In this document: positions 1 to 7,669 of the stretch, one piece after another | Numbering within the stretch: position 1 is the stretch's first letter | Layout of the letters: every line of letters begins with the position of its first letter | Source of the DNA: G963668655 sp963668655 | Lineage (GTDB): Bacteria; Myxococcota_A; SURF-8 | Reading direction: 5' to 3' | Assembly (NCBI GenBank): GCA_963668655.2 | Contig: CAXXPQ010000004.1 | Span: forward strand, 372,001-436,000 | Length of the DNA: 64,000 nt | The notes under the pieces: model-generated | Told to the model about the DNA's origin: nothing | Databases searched by the model: none | The model's input: only the letters and a program-made list of their open reading frames with translations | Translations under genes and position numbers: made by a program

Positions 1-1
1 G

Positions 2-325
2 GAAGTGACGCTCGTCTTCGTCTCGGATCGGAAAATGCGGGAGTTGAACAGGGACTATCGCGGCATCTCCAAACCCACGGATGTCTTGTCCTTTTCCCCG
101 CGCGAGGGAGAAGGGCCGGACCGGGGGCTTCCTTTGGGCGACGTGGTGATTTCGGTGGAAACGGCGGCGCGTCAGGCGGAGGAACTGGGGCACGATTTCG
201 ACCGGGAGGTGGAACGCCTCCTGGTGCATGGTCTTCTACACCTGCTTGGCCACGATCACCAGACCGACGCCGACCGCAAACGCATGCGCGCCAGGGAACG
301 GCGAATCCTGAGCCGAATCCAATAA
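2..325 (+). CDS. ybeY: Endoribonuclease YbeY, 5' end missing
   Basis: This is the C-terminal part of YbeY, the metal-dependent endoribonuclease that takes part in 16S rRNA 3' maturation and ribosome quality control. The family zinc site is visible as HGLLHLLGHDH (three His on an HxxxHxxxxxH pattern) near residue 75, preceded by the usual PTDVLSFS motif. The reading frame is open to the first base of the window, and about 107 residues are present where the family has about 150, so the true start lies upstream. lnt follows 19 bp downstream on the same strand, a YbeY-Lnt neighbourhood also known from other proteobacteria. Confidence 0.93.
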   Translation, partial: EVTLVFVSDRKMRELNRDYRGISKPTDVLSFSPREGEGPDRGLPLGDVVISVETAARQAEELGHDFDREVERLLVHGLLHLLGHDHQTDADRKRMRARERRILSRIQ

Positions 326-344
326 TCCGAACCGGTTCCAGAGT

Positions 345-1946
345 ATGAAGAAACGATTTATCGAATACGGGCTGGCCATTCTCTCCGCGCTGCTTCTGTC
401 CCTTTCCCATCCGTCCTCGCTGCCGATCATCAGCACGCGGGACAACTGGATCCTGAACACGGGTTATCAGGAAATTCTGGCCTGGTTCGGCATGGTTCCG
501 CTGCTGTTTGCGGTGTATCGCCGCGAACGCTGGGCGCTCGTTTTCCCCCTGGCCGTCTTCGGCATTCTGTATTTCTACGTGTCCTGCTACTGGATCAACA
601 TCGCCATCATGGTGTTCGGAAACATCCATTACACCATTTCCTTCGCCACCATGATGCTTCTGGCCGTGGTGATGGGTTTGCAGTGGGCCATGGCGGTCTT
701 CTGGGGGATCGTCGCCCACCGGCGACTGAAATTGCCCCTTTCCTTAACGCTTCCGGTGTGTTACGTCGCCTGGGAGCTGATCCGTAATTATCTGGTTACG
801 GGATTCACCTGGCAGAACATGGCCTACAGCCAGGCCCTGAATCTGCCCGTTCTGCAAACGGCTTCCCTCTGGGGCATCTTCGGTATCGGATTTCTACTGA
901 TCCTGTCCAACGCCGTCCTTTTCGAACTGCTGCAATGGCGTCTCGGCCGACAGGATTTCCCCAGGGGCGGCTTCGTCGCTCTGGTGGCCCTGACGGCCTT
1001 TTCCTTCGTCTTCGGCATCGTCTCCATCCATCGGAACGACGCCCGGGAGGCCGTTGCCCCCAAGATCAAGGCGGCCATGATCCAGGGAAACATCGACCAG
1101 GAGACCAAGAATTTCAGCCGCAAATACGCGGGCAGCATCCTGAAAATCTATAAAGGACTCTCGGCCCAGGCGCCGGAGGGAACGCAGATGGTCATCTGGC
1201 CGGAAGCCAGCTATCCGTATGCCGCTCCCCGAGACGCGGAAACCTTCCGCCCGGTACTGGAGGACGTATGGCCGGAAAAACTGCCCTGGCACATGCTGAT
1301 CGGCTCGGTCACTTATCTGAAAAAAGGCAAGAATTACGAATACTACAACTCCGGCTACTGGGTCGGTCCAGACATGAACGTCATCGACGTGCTCGACAAG
1401 ACGCACCTGGTTCCCTTCGGGGAATACGTGCCCCTTCATGAAGTGCTGGGGATCGCCAAAATCGTTCCGGTGGCCGGACAGTTCGTTCCGGGAAAGATCG
1501 AGGGAGGGCTGACGCTGGATGGACATCCTTTCGGCCTGCTGATCTGCTACGAAGGTATTTTCCCGGAGATTTCCACCGAATACACTAAAAACGGCGTGGA
1601 ATTCTTCGTGAACATCACCAACGACGCCTGGTACGGCATTTCCAGCGCCCCCTATCAGCATTTCGCCTTTTACAGTTTCCGCGCCGTGGAAACGGGACGG
1701 GCGGTGCTGCGCTCCGCCAATACCGGGCTGACGGGCTGGATGGATAGTTCCGGCCGCATACGGACGAAGAGCGAACTCTACAAGCGTACGCTGGTTTCGG
1801 CCACCATCCCCACCCTGACTCACCGCACGTTGTATAGTTATACCGGCGACCGGCCGTACTGGCTTTTCGTGATCCTGTGTTTCTACTGGATCGTGAAAAG
1901 CACCTGGGGAACGGCGGAAGGCGATAAAAAACGGAAACGATCCTGA
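345..1946 (+). CDS. lnt: Apolipoprotein N-acyltransferase Lnt
   Basis: Inner-membrane enzyme that adds the third acyl chain to the N-terminal Cys of lipoproteins, the last step of lipoprotein maturation in the periplasm. The 533 aa protein has an N-terminal multi-spanning membrane region (about residues 5-230), then a nitrilase-fold domain carrying the catalytic triad: E287 in VIWPEASYP, K352 in DKTHLVPFGEYVP and C401 in ICYEGIFPE, and a final membrane anchor near residue 510. The length matches the family (about 510-540 aa). It sits 19 bp after ybeY, probably in one transcript. The window also encodes Lgt and many lipoproteins, the substrates of this pathway. Confidence 0.96.
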   Translation: MKKRFIEYGLAILSALLLSLSHPSSLPIISTRDNWILNTGYQEILAWFGMVPLLFAVYRRERWALVFPLAVFGILYFYVSCYWINIAIMVFGNIHYTISFATMMLLAVVMGLQWAMAVFWGIVAHRRLKLPLSLTLPVCYVAWELIRNYLVTGFTWQNMAYSQALNLPVLQTASLWGIFGIGFLLILSNAVLFELLQWRLGRQDFPRGGFVALVALTAFSFVFGIVSIHRNDAREAVAPKIKAAMIQGNIDQETKNFSRKYAGSILKIYKGLSAQAPEGTQMVIWPEASYPYAAPRDAETFRPVLEDVWPEKLPWHMLIGSVTYLKKGKNYEYYNSGYWVGPDMNVIDVLDKTHLVPFGEYVPLHEVLGIAKIVPVAGQFVPGKIEGGLTLDGHPFGLLICYEGIFPEISTEYTKNGVEFFVNITNDAWYGISSAPYQHFAFYSFRAVETGRAVLRSANTGLTGWMDSSGRIRTKSELYKRTLVSATIPTLTHRTLYSYTGDRPYWLFVILCFYWIVKSTWGTAEGDKKRKRS

Positions 1947-2039
1947 ATACTTACGAAATTCCAGGGCTTTTGCTGGCCCATGGGTGGATTTCGTGCTAAG
2001 CATGGAGAATGAACCCCAACCTGTCCATCGGAGGCTGAG

Positions 2040-3392
2040 ATGATCCGACGCGTCGAGGTTCGGAACTTTCGCTGCTTTTCCTCCCTGGGAATCGCTCTTC
2101 GGGAACGCACTTTTCTGCTGGGTCTCAACGGAGCGGGAAAAAGCGCTTTTCTGGACATCTTCCAGTTCGTCGCCGACGCGCTGAAAACGGGCGTGCAAAG
2201 CGCCGCCACGGGTCGCTCTCCGCGCTTCGACGACTTGCTGAACAATGAGGAAAAGCGCTCCTTTCAGATTCATCTCGAACTGGAACTCCCCGAGGATATT
2301 CGGAAAATCCACAAGGATCGGTTCGTCGGCTGTCTGTACCAGATCGCCGTGGGCGAGGATCCCTCCGGGCGTCCCGTGATTCGCCGCGAAGCCCTGTACC
2401 TTCTGCCGGACCAGCCGCCGGGCTACACCTTGTTTCCGGAGGCCAAAAGGCGTTCCTGGCGCACGGTGGTTTCCAAGACGGAAGATGGAAATGATTATTT
2501 CCAGAGCGAAAAGACCAAGTGGAACAACCTTTTCCGCATGGACCCGGATCGCCCGGCTTTAAGCCATCTGCCGGAAGATTCCGAGCGCTTCCCGGCGGCC
2601 GTGTGGGCGAAACGTTTCCTGATGGAGAAAATTCACCCGCTGCACCTCCAGCCCCGCGCCCTGCGCCGCGCCTCCCGCCACCCGGAGGATCGTTTTCTGC
2701 TCTCCGACGGCGGCAACCTGCCCCAGGTGGCGGACGGACTGAAACGCCGGGACCATAAAACCTGGCTGGATTGGATCGACCGGCTGGGCGAATTCGAGGA
2801 GAAATGCACCGATCTGCGGATGGAGCAACATTCGGAAGACAATGCACGCTACCTGAGCTTCGAACTGGACGGACGTCGCTTTCCGGCCTGGGCGGTGAAC
2901 GACGGCCTGCTGCGCTTCGCGGCGCTGTCTTTACTGGCGCTGGAACCCGAGCCGGGCGGCCTGTATCTTGTGGAGGAACTGGCCGCCGGACTGCACCCCG
3001 ACGGCGGGGCGCTGCTTCTGCGGCTTTTACGCAAAAGCACGGGCACGCAGTTTCTCATGACCACCCACTCGCCCACCCTGGCCGGTATGCTGGACACGCC
3101 GGAAGTGCTTGTTTTCGTTCGGGATCACATCCGCAAGCCCGTGGTGCTGAATCCCTCCGAACTGGAGGCGCTCTTCGAACGCGGCATCGTGGAAAGTTTC
3201 CAGGAAGTCTGGGAATGCGGACTGAACTGGGAGGAACTTTCCGATCGACTGCGGGAGGACGAGGAAATCGCCAGATCGAAAAAACGATCGCATGCATCGG
3301 CCACGGCCTCCGATCCTTTGGACGAAGAGGAAGACACGGAAAAGATCGAATCCCCGGATTCCGATTCAGGGGATGGAAATCCGCCTTTCTGA
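2040..3392 (+). CDS. AAA/SMC-like ATPase of the RecF/AAA_21 type
   Basis: A 450 aa protein with an N-terminal P-loop, GLNGAGKS (residues 28-35), in the context typical of RecF/OLD-like ATPases, where the protein begins with a beta-strand and a NFRCF sequence. The Walker B segment is YLVEELAAGLHP (about residues 309-320), followed by a TTHS H-loop (about 342). It therefore looks like a single-chain ABC-type ATPase without a fused TOPRIM or HNH domain that I can see. The C-terminus is low-complexity, Asp/Glu/Ser-rich. Members of this group occur in DNA repair and phage defence and as partners of nucleases, but no such partner is adjacent here: the neighbours are lnt and an ECF sigma gene. Specific role unknown. 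Confidence 0.75.
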   Translation: MIRRVEVRNFRCFSSLGIALRERTFLLGLNGAGKSAFLDIFQFVADALKTGVQSAATGRSPRFDDLLNNEEKRSFQIHLELELPEDIRKIHKDRFVGCLYQIAVGEDPSGRPVIRREALYLLPDQPPGYTLFPEAKRRSWRTVVSKTEDGNDYFQSEKTKWNNLFRMDPDRPALSHLPEDSERFPAAVWAKRFLMEKIHPLHLQPRALRRASRHPEDRFLLSDGGNLPQVADGLKRRDHKTWLDWIDRLGEFEEKCTDLRMEQHSEDNARYLSFELDGRRFPAWAVNDGLLRFAALSLLALEPEPGGLYLVEELAAGLHPDGGALLLRLLRKSTGTQFLMTTHSPTLAGMLDTPEVLVFVRDHIRKPVVLNPSELEALFERGIVESFQEVWECGLNWEELSDRLREDEEIARSKKRSHASATASDPLDEEEDTEKIESPDSDSGDGNPPF

Positions 3393-3432
3393 CCACCGCT
3401 CTCTTTCGCGAAACCCGAATCATTTCAATTCA

Positions 3433-3462
3433 TTGGCTTTTTTTTACAAATCGTGGAATACT
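3433..3462 (+). promoter_or_regulatory. Candidate promoter of the ECF sigma operon
   Basis: TTGGCT at 3433-3438 and AATACT at 3457-3462 are separated by 18 bp, about 65 bp before the sigma gene start. Visual match to a sigma70 promoter only; an autoregulatory ECF promoter could also lie here. Confidence 0.35.
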
Positions 3463-3528
3463 GGATGGAAGCCTATTGTTCTAGCCCATTGAAAGCCTTG
3501 GTAACGCACCTCGGGAAACGGATGAATC

Positions 3529-4182
3529 ATGCTCGGTCTGGACTGGTGGAAAAAACGACACTCGGATGACTTCTCGAAAGAGATGATGGACCATCTGGGA
3601 AGCCTTTACGCGGTGGCCATGCGCATGACGCGCAATCCCGCCGACGCGGAGGATCTGGTCCAGGACACGCTTTTGAAGGCTTATCGCGCGCGCAAGCAGT
3701 TTCGTAACGGCACCAACCGCAAGGCCTGGCTGTTCAAGATCCTGACCAATACGTTCATCAACGAATACCACCGCAAAAACCGCGAGAAATCGGTGGTGGA
3801 CAAGGACCACGACTTCTCCGAAATCGAGGACCGTTTCACGTCCGACTGGGCCGAATCCTCCTTTGGAAAACATCGGCTGCCGTTTACGGAGGAAATGTCC
3901 GACGAGGTGCTTCAAGCATTCGAATCCCTGCCCGCCAACTATAAAATCGTTGTGGAAATGGCGGATTTGCAGGATTTTTCCTATGCGGAGATCGCGGAAA
4001 TCATCGGCTGTCCCATGGGCACGGTGATGTCGAGGCTCAACCGGGGACGGGGGCTGTTGCAGAACGCCCTGCGCGAATACGCCATCCGGGAGGGCGTCAT
4101 CCGTCCCGAAAGTTCCGGGAAGGAAGCCGAGAATGTCCGGGATATTCGCAAGGCAACGAAGCAAAGGAAAACCGGGTCATGA
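3529..4182 (+). CDS. RNA polymerase sigma factor, ECF type (sigma70 family)
   Basis: A 217 aa sigma factor with region 2 at about residues 20-90 (DAEDLVQDTLLKAYRA, then the RKAWLFKILTNTFIN core-binding and -10 recognition helices) and region 4 at about 125-190 (LPANYKIVVEMADLQ, then the helix-turn-helix AEIAEIIGCPMGTVMSRL). There is no region 1 or 3, as expected for ECF factors. The stop overlaps the start of the next gene by 4 bp (ATGA), which encodes a zinc-finger membrane protein, so the two form a sigma/anti-sigma pair with coupled translation. The stimulus and regulon are not evident. Confidence 0.93.
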   Translation: MLGLDWWKKRHSDDFSKEMMDHLGSLYAVAMRMTRNPADAEDLVQDTLLKAYRARKQFRNGTNRKAWLFKILTNTFINEYHRKNREKSVVDKDHDFSEIEDRFTSDWAESSFGKHRLPFTEEMSDEVLQAFESLPANYKIVVEMADLQDFSYAEIAEIIGCPMGTVMSRLNRGRGLLQNALREYAIREGVIRPESSGKEAENVRDIRKATKQRKTGS

Positions 4183-4934
4183 AATGCCAAGAGGTTGAAC
4201 GCTATTTGCAGTCGTATATCGACGGCGAGTTCGATCCGGAGGAAGTGACCGAGATCGAGCAACATTTCAAATTCTGCCCCGTGTGTCAGAAGCGCGTGGC
4301 GTTCCAGGGCTGGTTCAAGGACCAGTTCCGCAATCGGATGGAACACGCCGTCGTTCCCATTCGTTTCCAACGGGAAATGACGGGCATGCTGAAACGGGAG
4401 CGCATCCGCTCCATGCCCGCCGCGGTGAAACTCTCCCCGGCCTTCGCCGTGCTGGCGGTCTTCCTGGTGGTTTATTTCTCGCCGCATATCCAGGTGTCCT
4501 CGCCCATCGTGGAAGCCTCGGTGGACAGCCACACCCAGAACCTTCCCTACGACGTGCAATCCGCCGATGTCCGGCAGGTGAAAAACTTCTTCAAGCCGCG
4601 CATCGATTACGCCTTGCGCATTCCCCAGTTCCACAAGACGGACATCATGTTGGGAGGCGCCCGGCTGACCTCGATCCGAAACCACTCGGCGGCCACGCTG
4701 ACTTATTGGAAAAAGGGGCACCGATATTCCCTGGTCGCCGCCCCTCTGACCGAGGACTTCGAACCGCCGGAGAACGCCCGCAGGATCCACCCGGATCAGG
4801 ATTATTATCTGGTCCGCCACAACGGCTATAACGTCCTGATCTGGCCCATGGGAAAGATCGTTTATTCGCTGGTCTCCAACGACGACGAAAGCGCCCTGCT
4901 CGACTTGGTGGCCAACGCCGACTACGAACAGTAA
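4179..4934 (+). CDS. Membrane anti-sigma factor with zinc-binding ZAS domain
   Basis: A 251 aa protein whose first 40 residues form a ZAS-type anti-sigma domain: C3 plus the HxxxCxxC signature (H29, C33, C36). One membrane helix lies at about residues 87-105 (FAVLAVFLVVYF), leaving a periplasmic sensor part of about 145 residues with no domain that I recognise. The cytoplasmic ZAS domain would hold the ECF sigma encoded immediately upstream, with which it shares a 4 bp overlap. The CxxC may make it redox sensitive, as in RsrA, but that is inference. The start ATG is fixed by the overlap. Confidence 0.88.
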   Translation: MKCQEVERYLQSYIDGEFDPEEVTEIEQHFKFCPVCQKRVAFQGWFKDQFRNRMEHAVVPIRFQREMTGMLKRERIRSMPAAVKLSPAFAVLAVFLVVYFSPHIQVSSPIVEASVDSHTQNLPYDVQSADVRQVKNFFKPRIDYALRIPQFHKTDIMLGGARLTSIRNHSAATLTYWKKGHRYSLVAAPLTEDFEPPENARRIHPDQDYYLVRHNGYNVLIWPMGKIVYSLVSNDDESALLDLVANADYEQ

Positions 4935-5109
4935 CGTTTCGTTTTTCATTTTCCCCGACCGGGATTCCCGCATCAGGCCCGAGGCATTCCTCCCTTGCTT
5001 CGGGCCAAATTGCGTCCACCGGATAAAAAAAAGGTGGAAAGAACCTCATGGAAACCCGATTATTGAATGTGAAAGCCTTGAATTCGATCCATCGATCGGA
5101 GAAAACAAT

Positions 5110-5496
5110 ATGGCGGAAAACCGTTCGCAACCCGTGGGAATTCTGATCGTAGACGACGAGGAAATCATCCTCCGCCTGGGCGCGCGCGTTCTGGCCCGCG
5201 AGGGCTTCGACATCGCCGCCACCTCCGACACGCAAGAAGCCCTTTCCTTTCTGACCGAAGATCCGGAACGCTTCCGCATGGCGATCCTCGACGTGGTCAT
5301 GCCCAATGAAAACGGGATCGAACTGGCCGAAAAGCTGCGGAACGTCCGTCCGGACCTGCTGGTTCTGTTCTCTTCCGGATACAGCCCGGACGGCGAACTG
5401 GAACGCCTTGTGGACGGCGTTTCCACGGAATTCATTTCAAAACCCTTCACCGGCGACGACATCGCCGAAAAAGTCAAAGGCATGCTGGCCGGTTGA
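5110..5496 (+). CDS. Single-domain response regulator (CheY-like receiver)
   Basis: A 128 aa stand-alone receiver domain. The acidic pair D15-D16 (LIVDDEE), the phosphoacceptor D61 (AILDVVMPNENG), the switch Ser88/89 (FSSGYSP) and the conserved K111 (SKPF) are all in place, and the length ends with the last receiver helix, so there is no output domain. The ATG has a CGGAG Shine-Dalgarno 9 bp upstream. No histidine kinase is adjacent, so it is an orphan whose partner is elsewhere. It follows the sigma/anti-sigma pair after 175 bp and is probably transcribed separately. Confidence 0.93.
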   Translation: MAENRSQPVGILIVDDEEIILRLGARVLAREGFDIAATSDTQEALSFLTEDPERFRMAILDVVMPNENGIELAEKLRNVRPDLLVLFSSGYSPDGELERLVDGVSTEFISKPFTGDDIAEKVKGMLAG

Positions 5497-5573
5497 TCAC
5501 TTGTTCCGCTCCCGCTCTGAATAAAGGTCGAAAAAACCAGTCCAAAAGAGATGTTTTCAAGCTTCGGACGTGT

Positions 5574-5579
5574 TATACT
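5574..5579 (+). promoter_or_regulatory. Candidate -10 box for the secreted-protein/protease pair
   Basis: TATACT, preceded by TGT, lies 64 bp before the start of the gene at 5644. The matching -35 (TGTTTT 17 bp upstream) is poor, so this is a weak call. Confidence 0.3.
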
Positions 5580-5643
5580 GTTTCGAAGTTTCGTGTTGGC
5601 CGGTTGACCGGCCGATGATGATGTTTGGAGAGCGAGTCGGCAG

Positions 5644-6219
5644 ATGATCCGTACGATCGGGCTCCTGGCCCTGTTTTTTCTTCTATGGATTTCCACGGTT
5701 TCGGCGACGGAGGTTCGGAAGTTCTCTCTGGACGATCTGGCGCGTCAATCCGACGTGCTGGCTCTCGCCACGGTGGAATCGGTGCGCGTGGAGGTGGATC
5801 CGGAGACGAAACGCCCATATACCTATACCACCATCCGCAGCGAATCCGTTCTGAAAGGCGCCCCGTCCGAAGCGCTTACCTTTCGCCAGTTCGGCGGAAC
5901 GGTTGGGAAACTCGGCATGTGGATTCCCGGAAACGTGCGCTTCAAACAAGGCGACCGCGCCGTTTTCTTTCTGAAATCGCTGGATAAAAACGGTTTGTAC
6001 TACCTGAAGGGCATGGCCCAGGGAGCCTTCCTGGTGCGCGAAATCGACGGCGTTGAAATGGCCGCGCAAAAACTGGACGGCCTGCGCCTGGCGGAAGTCT
6101 CCGGAAAGGGAGAAAAGTTTCCCGTGGCGTCCGAACCCATTCGTATGCCTTTGAAGGATCTGCTGGAAACGGTACGGAAAATTGTCCGGCAAATGGACGT
6201 GGGAAGTCCCCGGCCATGA
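5644..6219 (+). CDS. Secreted protein of unknown function
   Basis: A 191 aa protein with a Sec signal peptide (hydrophobic residues 5-18, cleavage likely after VSATE/A around residue 21). The mature part is soluble, with a beta-rich look (YTYTTIRSESVLKG, FRQFGGTVG) and no Cys. A similar opening (a LATV...V stretch, then a SE..LKG segment) is seen in secreted proteins of deltaproteobacterial genomes, often beside matrixin proteases. Its stop overlaps the start of the downstream matrixin-type protease by 4 bp (ATGA), so the two are translationally coupled and probably work together outside the cytoplasm; an inhibitor or chaperone role is possible but unproven. Confidence 0.65.
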   Translation: MIRTIGLLALFFLLWISTVSATEVRKFSLDDLARQSDVLALATVESVRVEVDPETKRPYTYTTIRSESVLKGAPSEALTFRQFGGTVGKLGMWIPGNVRFKQGDRAVFFLKSLDKNGLYYLKGMAQGAFLVREIDGVEMAAQKLDGLRLAEVSGKGEKFPVASEPIRMPLKDLLETVRKIVRQMDVGSPRP

Positions 6220-7664
6220 GGACGGCGATCTTCCTGTTGCTCCTGGTGATATTCGCGCCCGTCTCTTCCGTCCACGCCTATACCACGATTCACACCGAAG
6301 GCGGTTTGCAGTTGTTCTGGGACACGGACGCCCTGCCCATCCGCTGGTATCTGCACCAGGACGGCCTGCCGGGAAAACCCTTCGAAAACGTCCAAAGCAC
6401 GCTGCAATCCGCGTTCGACACCTGGCAGAACGCACCCTGCTCGAAACTTTCGTTTCTATACGGGGGAAAGGCGGACGTGACGCCCGACCGCATCGGCACG
6501 CTGGACTACGACAGTCGCAACGTGCTGGCATGGGTGCGCGAATCCGAGTGGAGCGGGGAATGGACGGACGCTTTCGCCGTGACCGTTCCGCTGTTCGAAA
6601 CGGATACGGGCCGCGTCCTGGACGCCGATATTCTGTTCAAGGAGAATTTCGGCTGGTCCCTCCAGGCCGAAGGCGACCGGGAACAGGTGGATCTGCTGGC
6701 CATCGCCGTACACGAAATCGGGCACCTGGCGGGCCTGGATCACTCCGAAAACCGGGACGCCACCATGTTTTTCAGCGCCGTGGTGGGAGAAACCTACAAA
6801 CGCACCCTGGCCGCCGACGACATCCAGGGCATCTGCCATCTCTATCCCAAAAGCCAGGCCGAAGGCTCGCCCTGCGATTCCTCCCTGGACTGCGAGGCGG
6901 GAGTGGAGTGCGTGGAGCACGAGGACTCGGGCGGCTCGATCTGCTCCCCATCCTGCGAGTGCCCGGTGGACTGCTCGCCGGCGTTCACCTGCCTGGAGGG
7001 CCGATGCCTGCCGCCGGAACCGGAACTGGGCGGCATGGGAGCGACCTGCAACGAATGGCTGCCCTGCATGGACACGGAGATGATCTGCGTCTCCGGCATC
7101 TGTTCCACCTACTGCCAGGACGCCGATGACTGCCCGGAAAGCTGGCGCTGCGCGCGCATCATCGGCGGCGGAAACGCCTGTTATCGCTGGACGGGCGGCG
7201 ACGGCCCGGCCTTGATTCAGACCATCCAGACGGGAGAGGAATCCCCTGCGGAGGAAAAGACGGAGATCATCGTCACCGTGGACACCGGCGACGTGGAAGG
7301 CTTGTTCACCCGGTTCTTCGTTCGATCCATGGGCGGACGGTGGGAAAAACTGAAGGATTACTCCATCATCAACCTGGTTCGCTGGACTCCGGAACGGGCC
7401 GGAATGTATGAAATCCTGGCGGAAGTCCGGGAGGAGGAATCCGATACCTGCCGGGACGACTACCGCATCCTGCCTTTCACCATCCTCTCCGACGGCGTCG
7501 AGGATCCGGACGGAGACGGATCCGACGGCGCGGACGGCGACGGAAGCGGATCGGGCGGGGGCGGCTGCCGGACGAACGGTCCGTTCTCCTTCCTGCTCTT
7601 CCTTCTTTCGATCCCCCTCATCTCACTCTATCGTTATCGTTTTTCCACAAAAGAAAGTAAGTAA
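6216..7664 (+). CDS. Secreted matrixin-type zinc metalloprotease with sorting tail
   Basis: A 482 aa secreted protease. Signal peptide at residues 1-21; peptidase domain at about 22-215 with the metzincin zinc site HEIGHLAGLDH (H166, E167, H170, G173, H176) and a Met-turn candidate at M184. A Cys-rich region follows (about 225-330, many paired Cys), then a beta-sandwich-like part (about 335-435). The tail is Asp/Gly/Ser-rich, then GGGGC, a hydrophobic helix and basic residues, which is the architecture of MYXO-CTERM-like sorting signals: the protein is probably held in the membrane or processed at the Cys. Coupled to the preceding secreted gene by a 4 bp overlap. Confidence 0.85.
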   Translation: MRTAIFLLLLVIFAPVSSVHAYTTIHTEGGLQLFWDTDALPIRWYLHQDGLPGKPFENVQSTLQSAFDTWQNAPCSKLSFLYGGKADVTPDRIGTLDYDSRNVLAWVRESEWSGEWTDAFAVTVPLFETDTGRVLDADILFKENFGWSLQAEGDREQVDLLAIAVHEIGHLAGLDHSENRDATMFFSAVVGETYKRTLAADDIQGICHLYPKSQAEGSPCDSSLDCEAGVECVEHEDSGGSICSPSCECPVDCSPAFTCLEGRCLPPEPELGGMGATCNEWLPCMDTEMICVSGICSTYCQDADDCPESWRCARIIGGGNACYRWTGGDGPALIQTIQTGEESPAEEKTEIIVTVDTGDVEGLFTRFFVRSMGGRWEKLKDYSIINLVRWTPERAGMYEILAEVREEESDTCRDDYRILPFTILSDGVEDPDGDGSDGADGDGSGSGGGGCRTNGPFSFLLFLLSIPLISLYRYRFSTKESK

Positions 7665-7669
7665 GCTCC

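Noticed and set aside
894..2312. A 472-codon minus-strand frame opposite lnt
   Set aside because: lnt on the plus strand has all three catalytic residues; the antisense frame has no recognisable domain.
4976..5006. Terminator after the anti-sigma gene (GGCCCGA with TCGGGCC)
   Set aside because: The stem is followed by AAATTG, not by T residues, so it was not called as a terminator.
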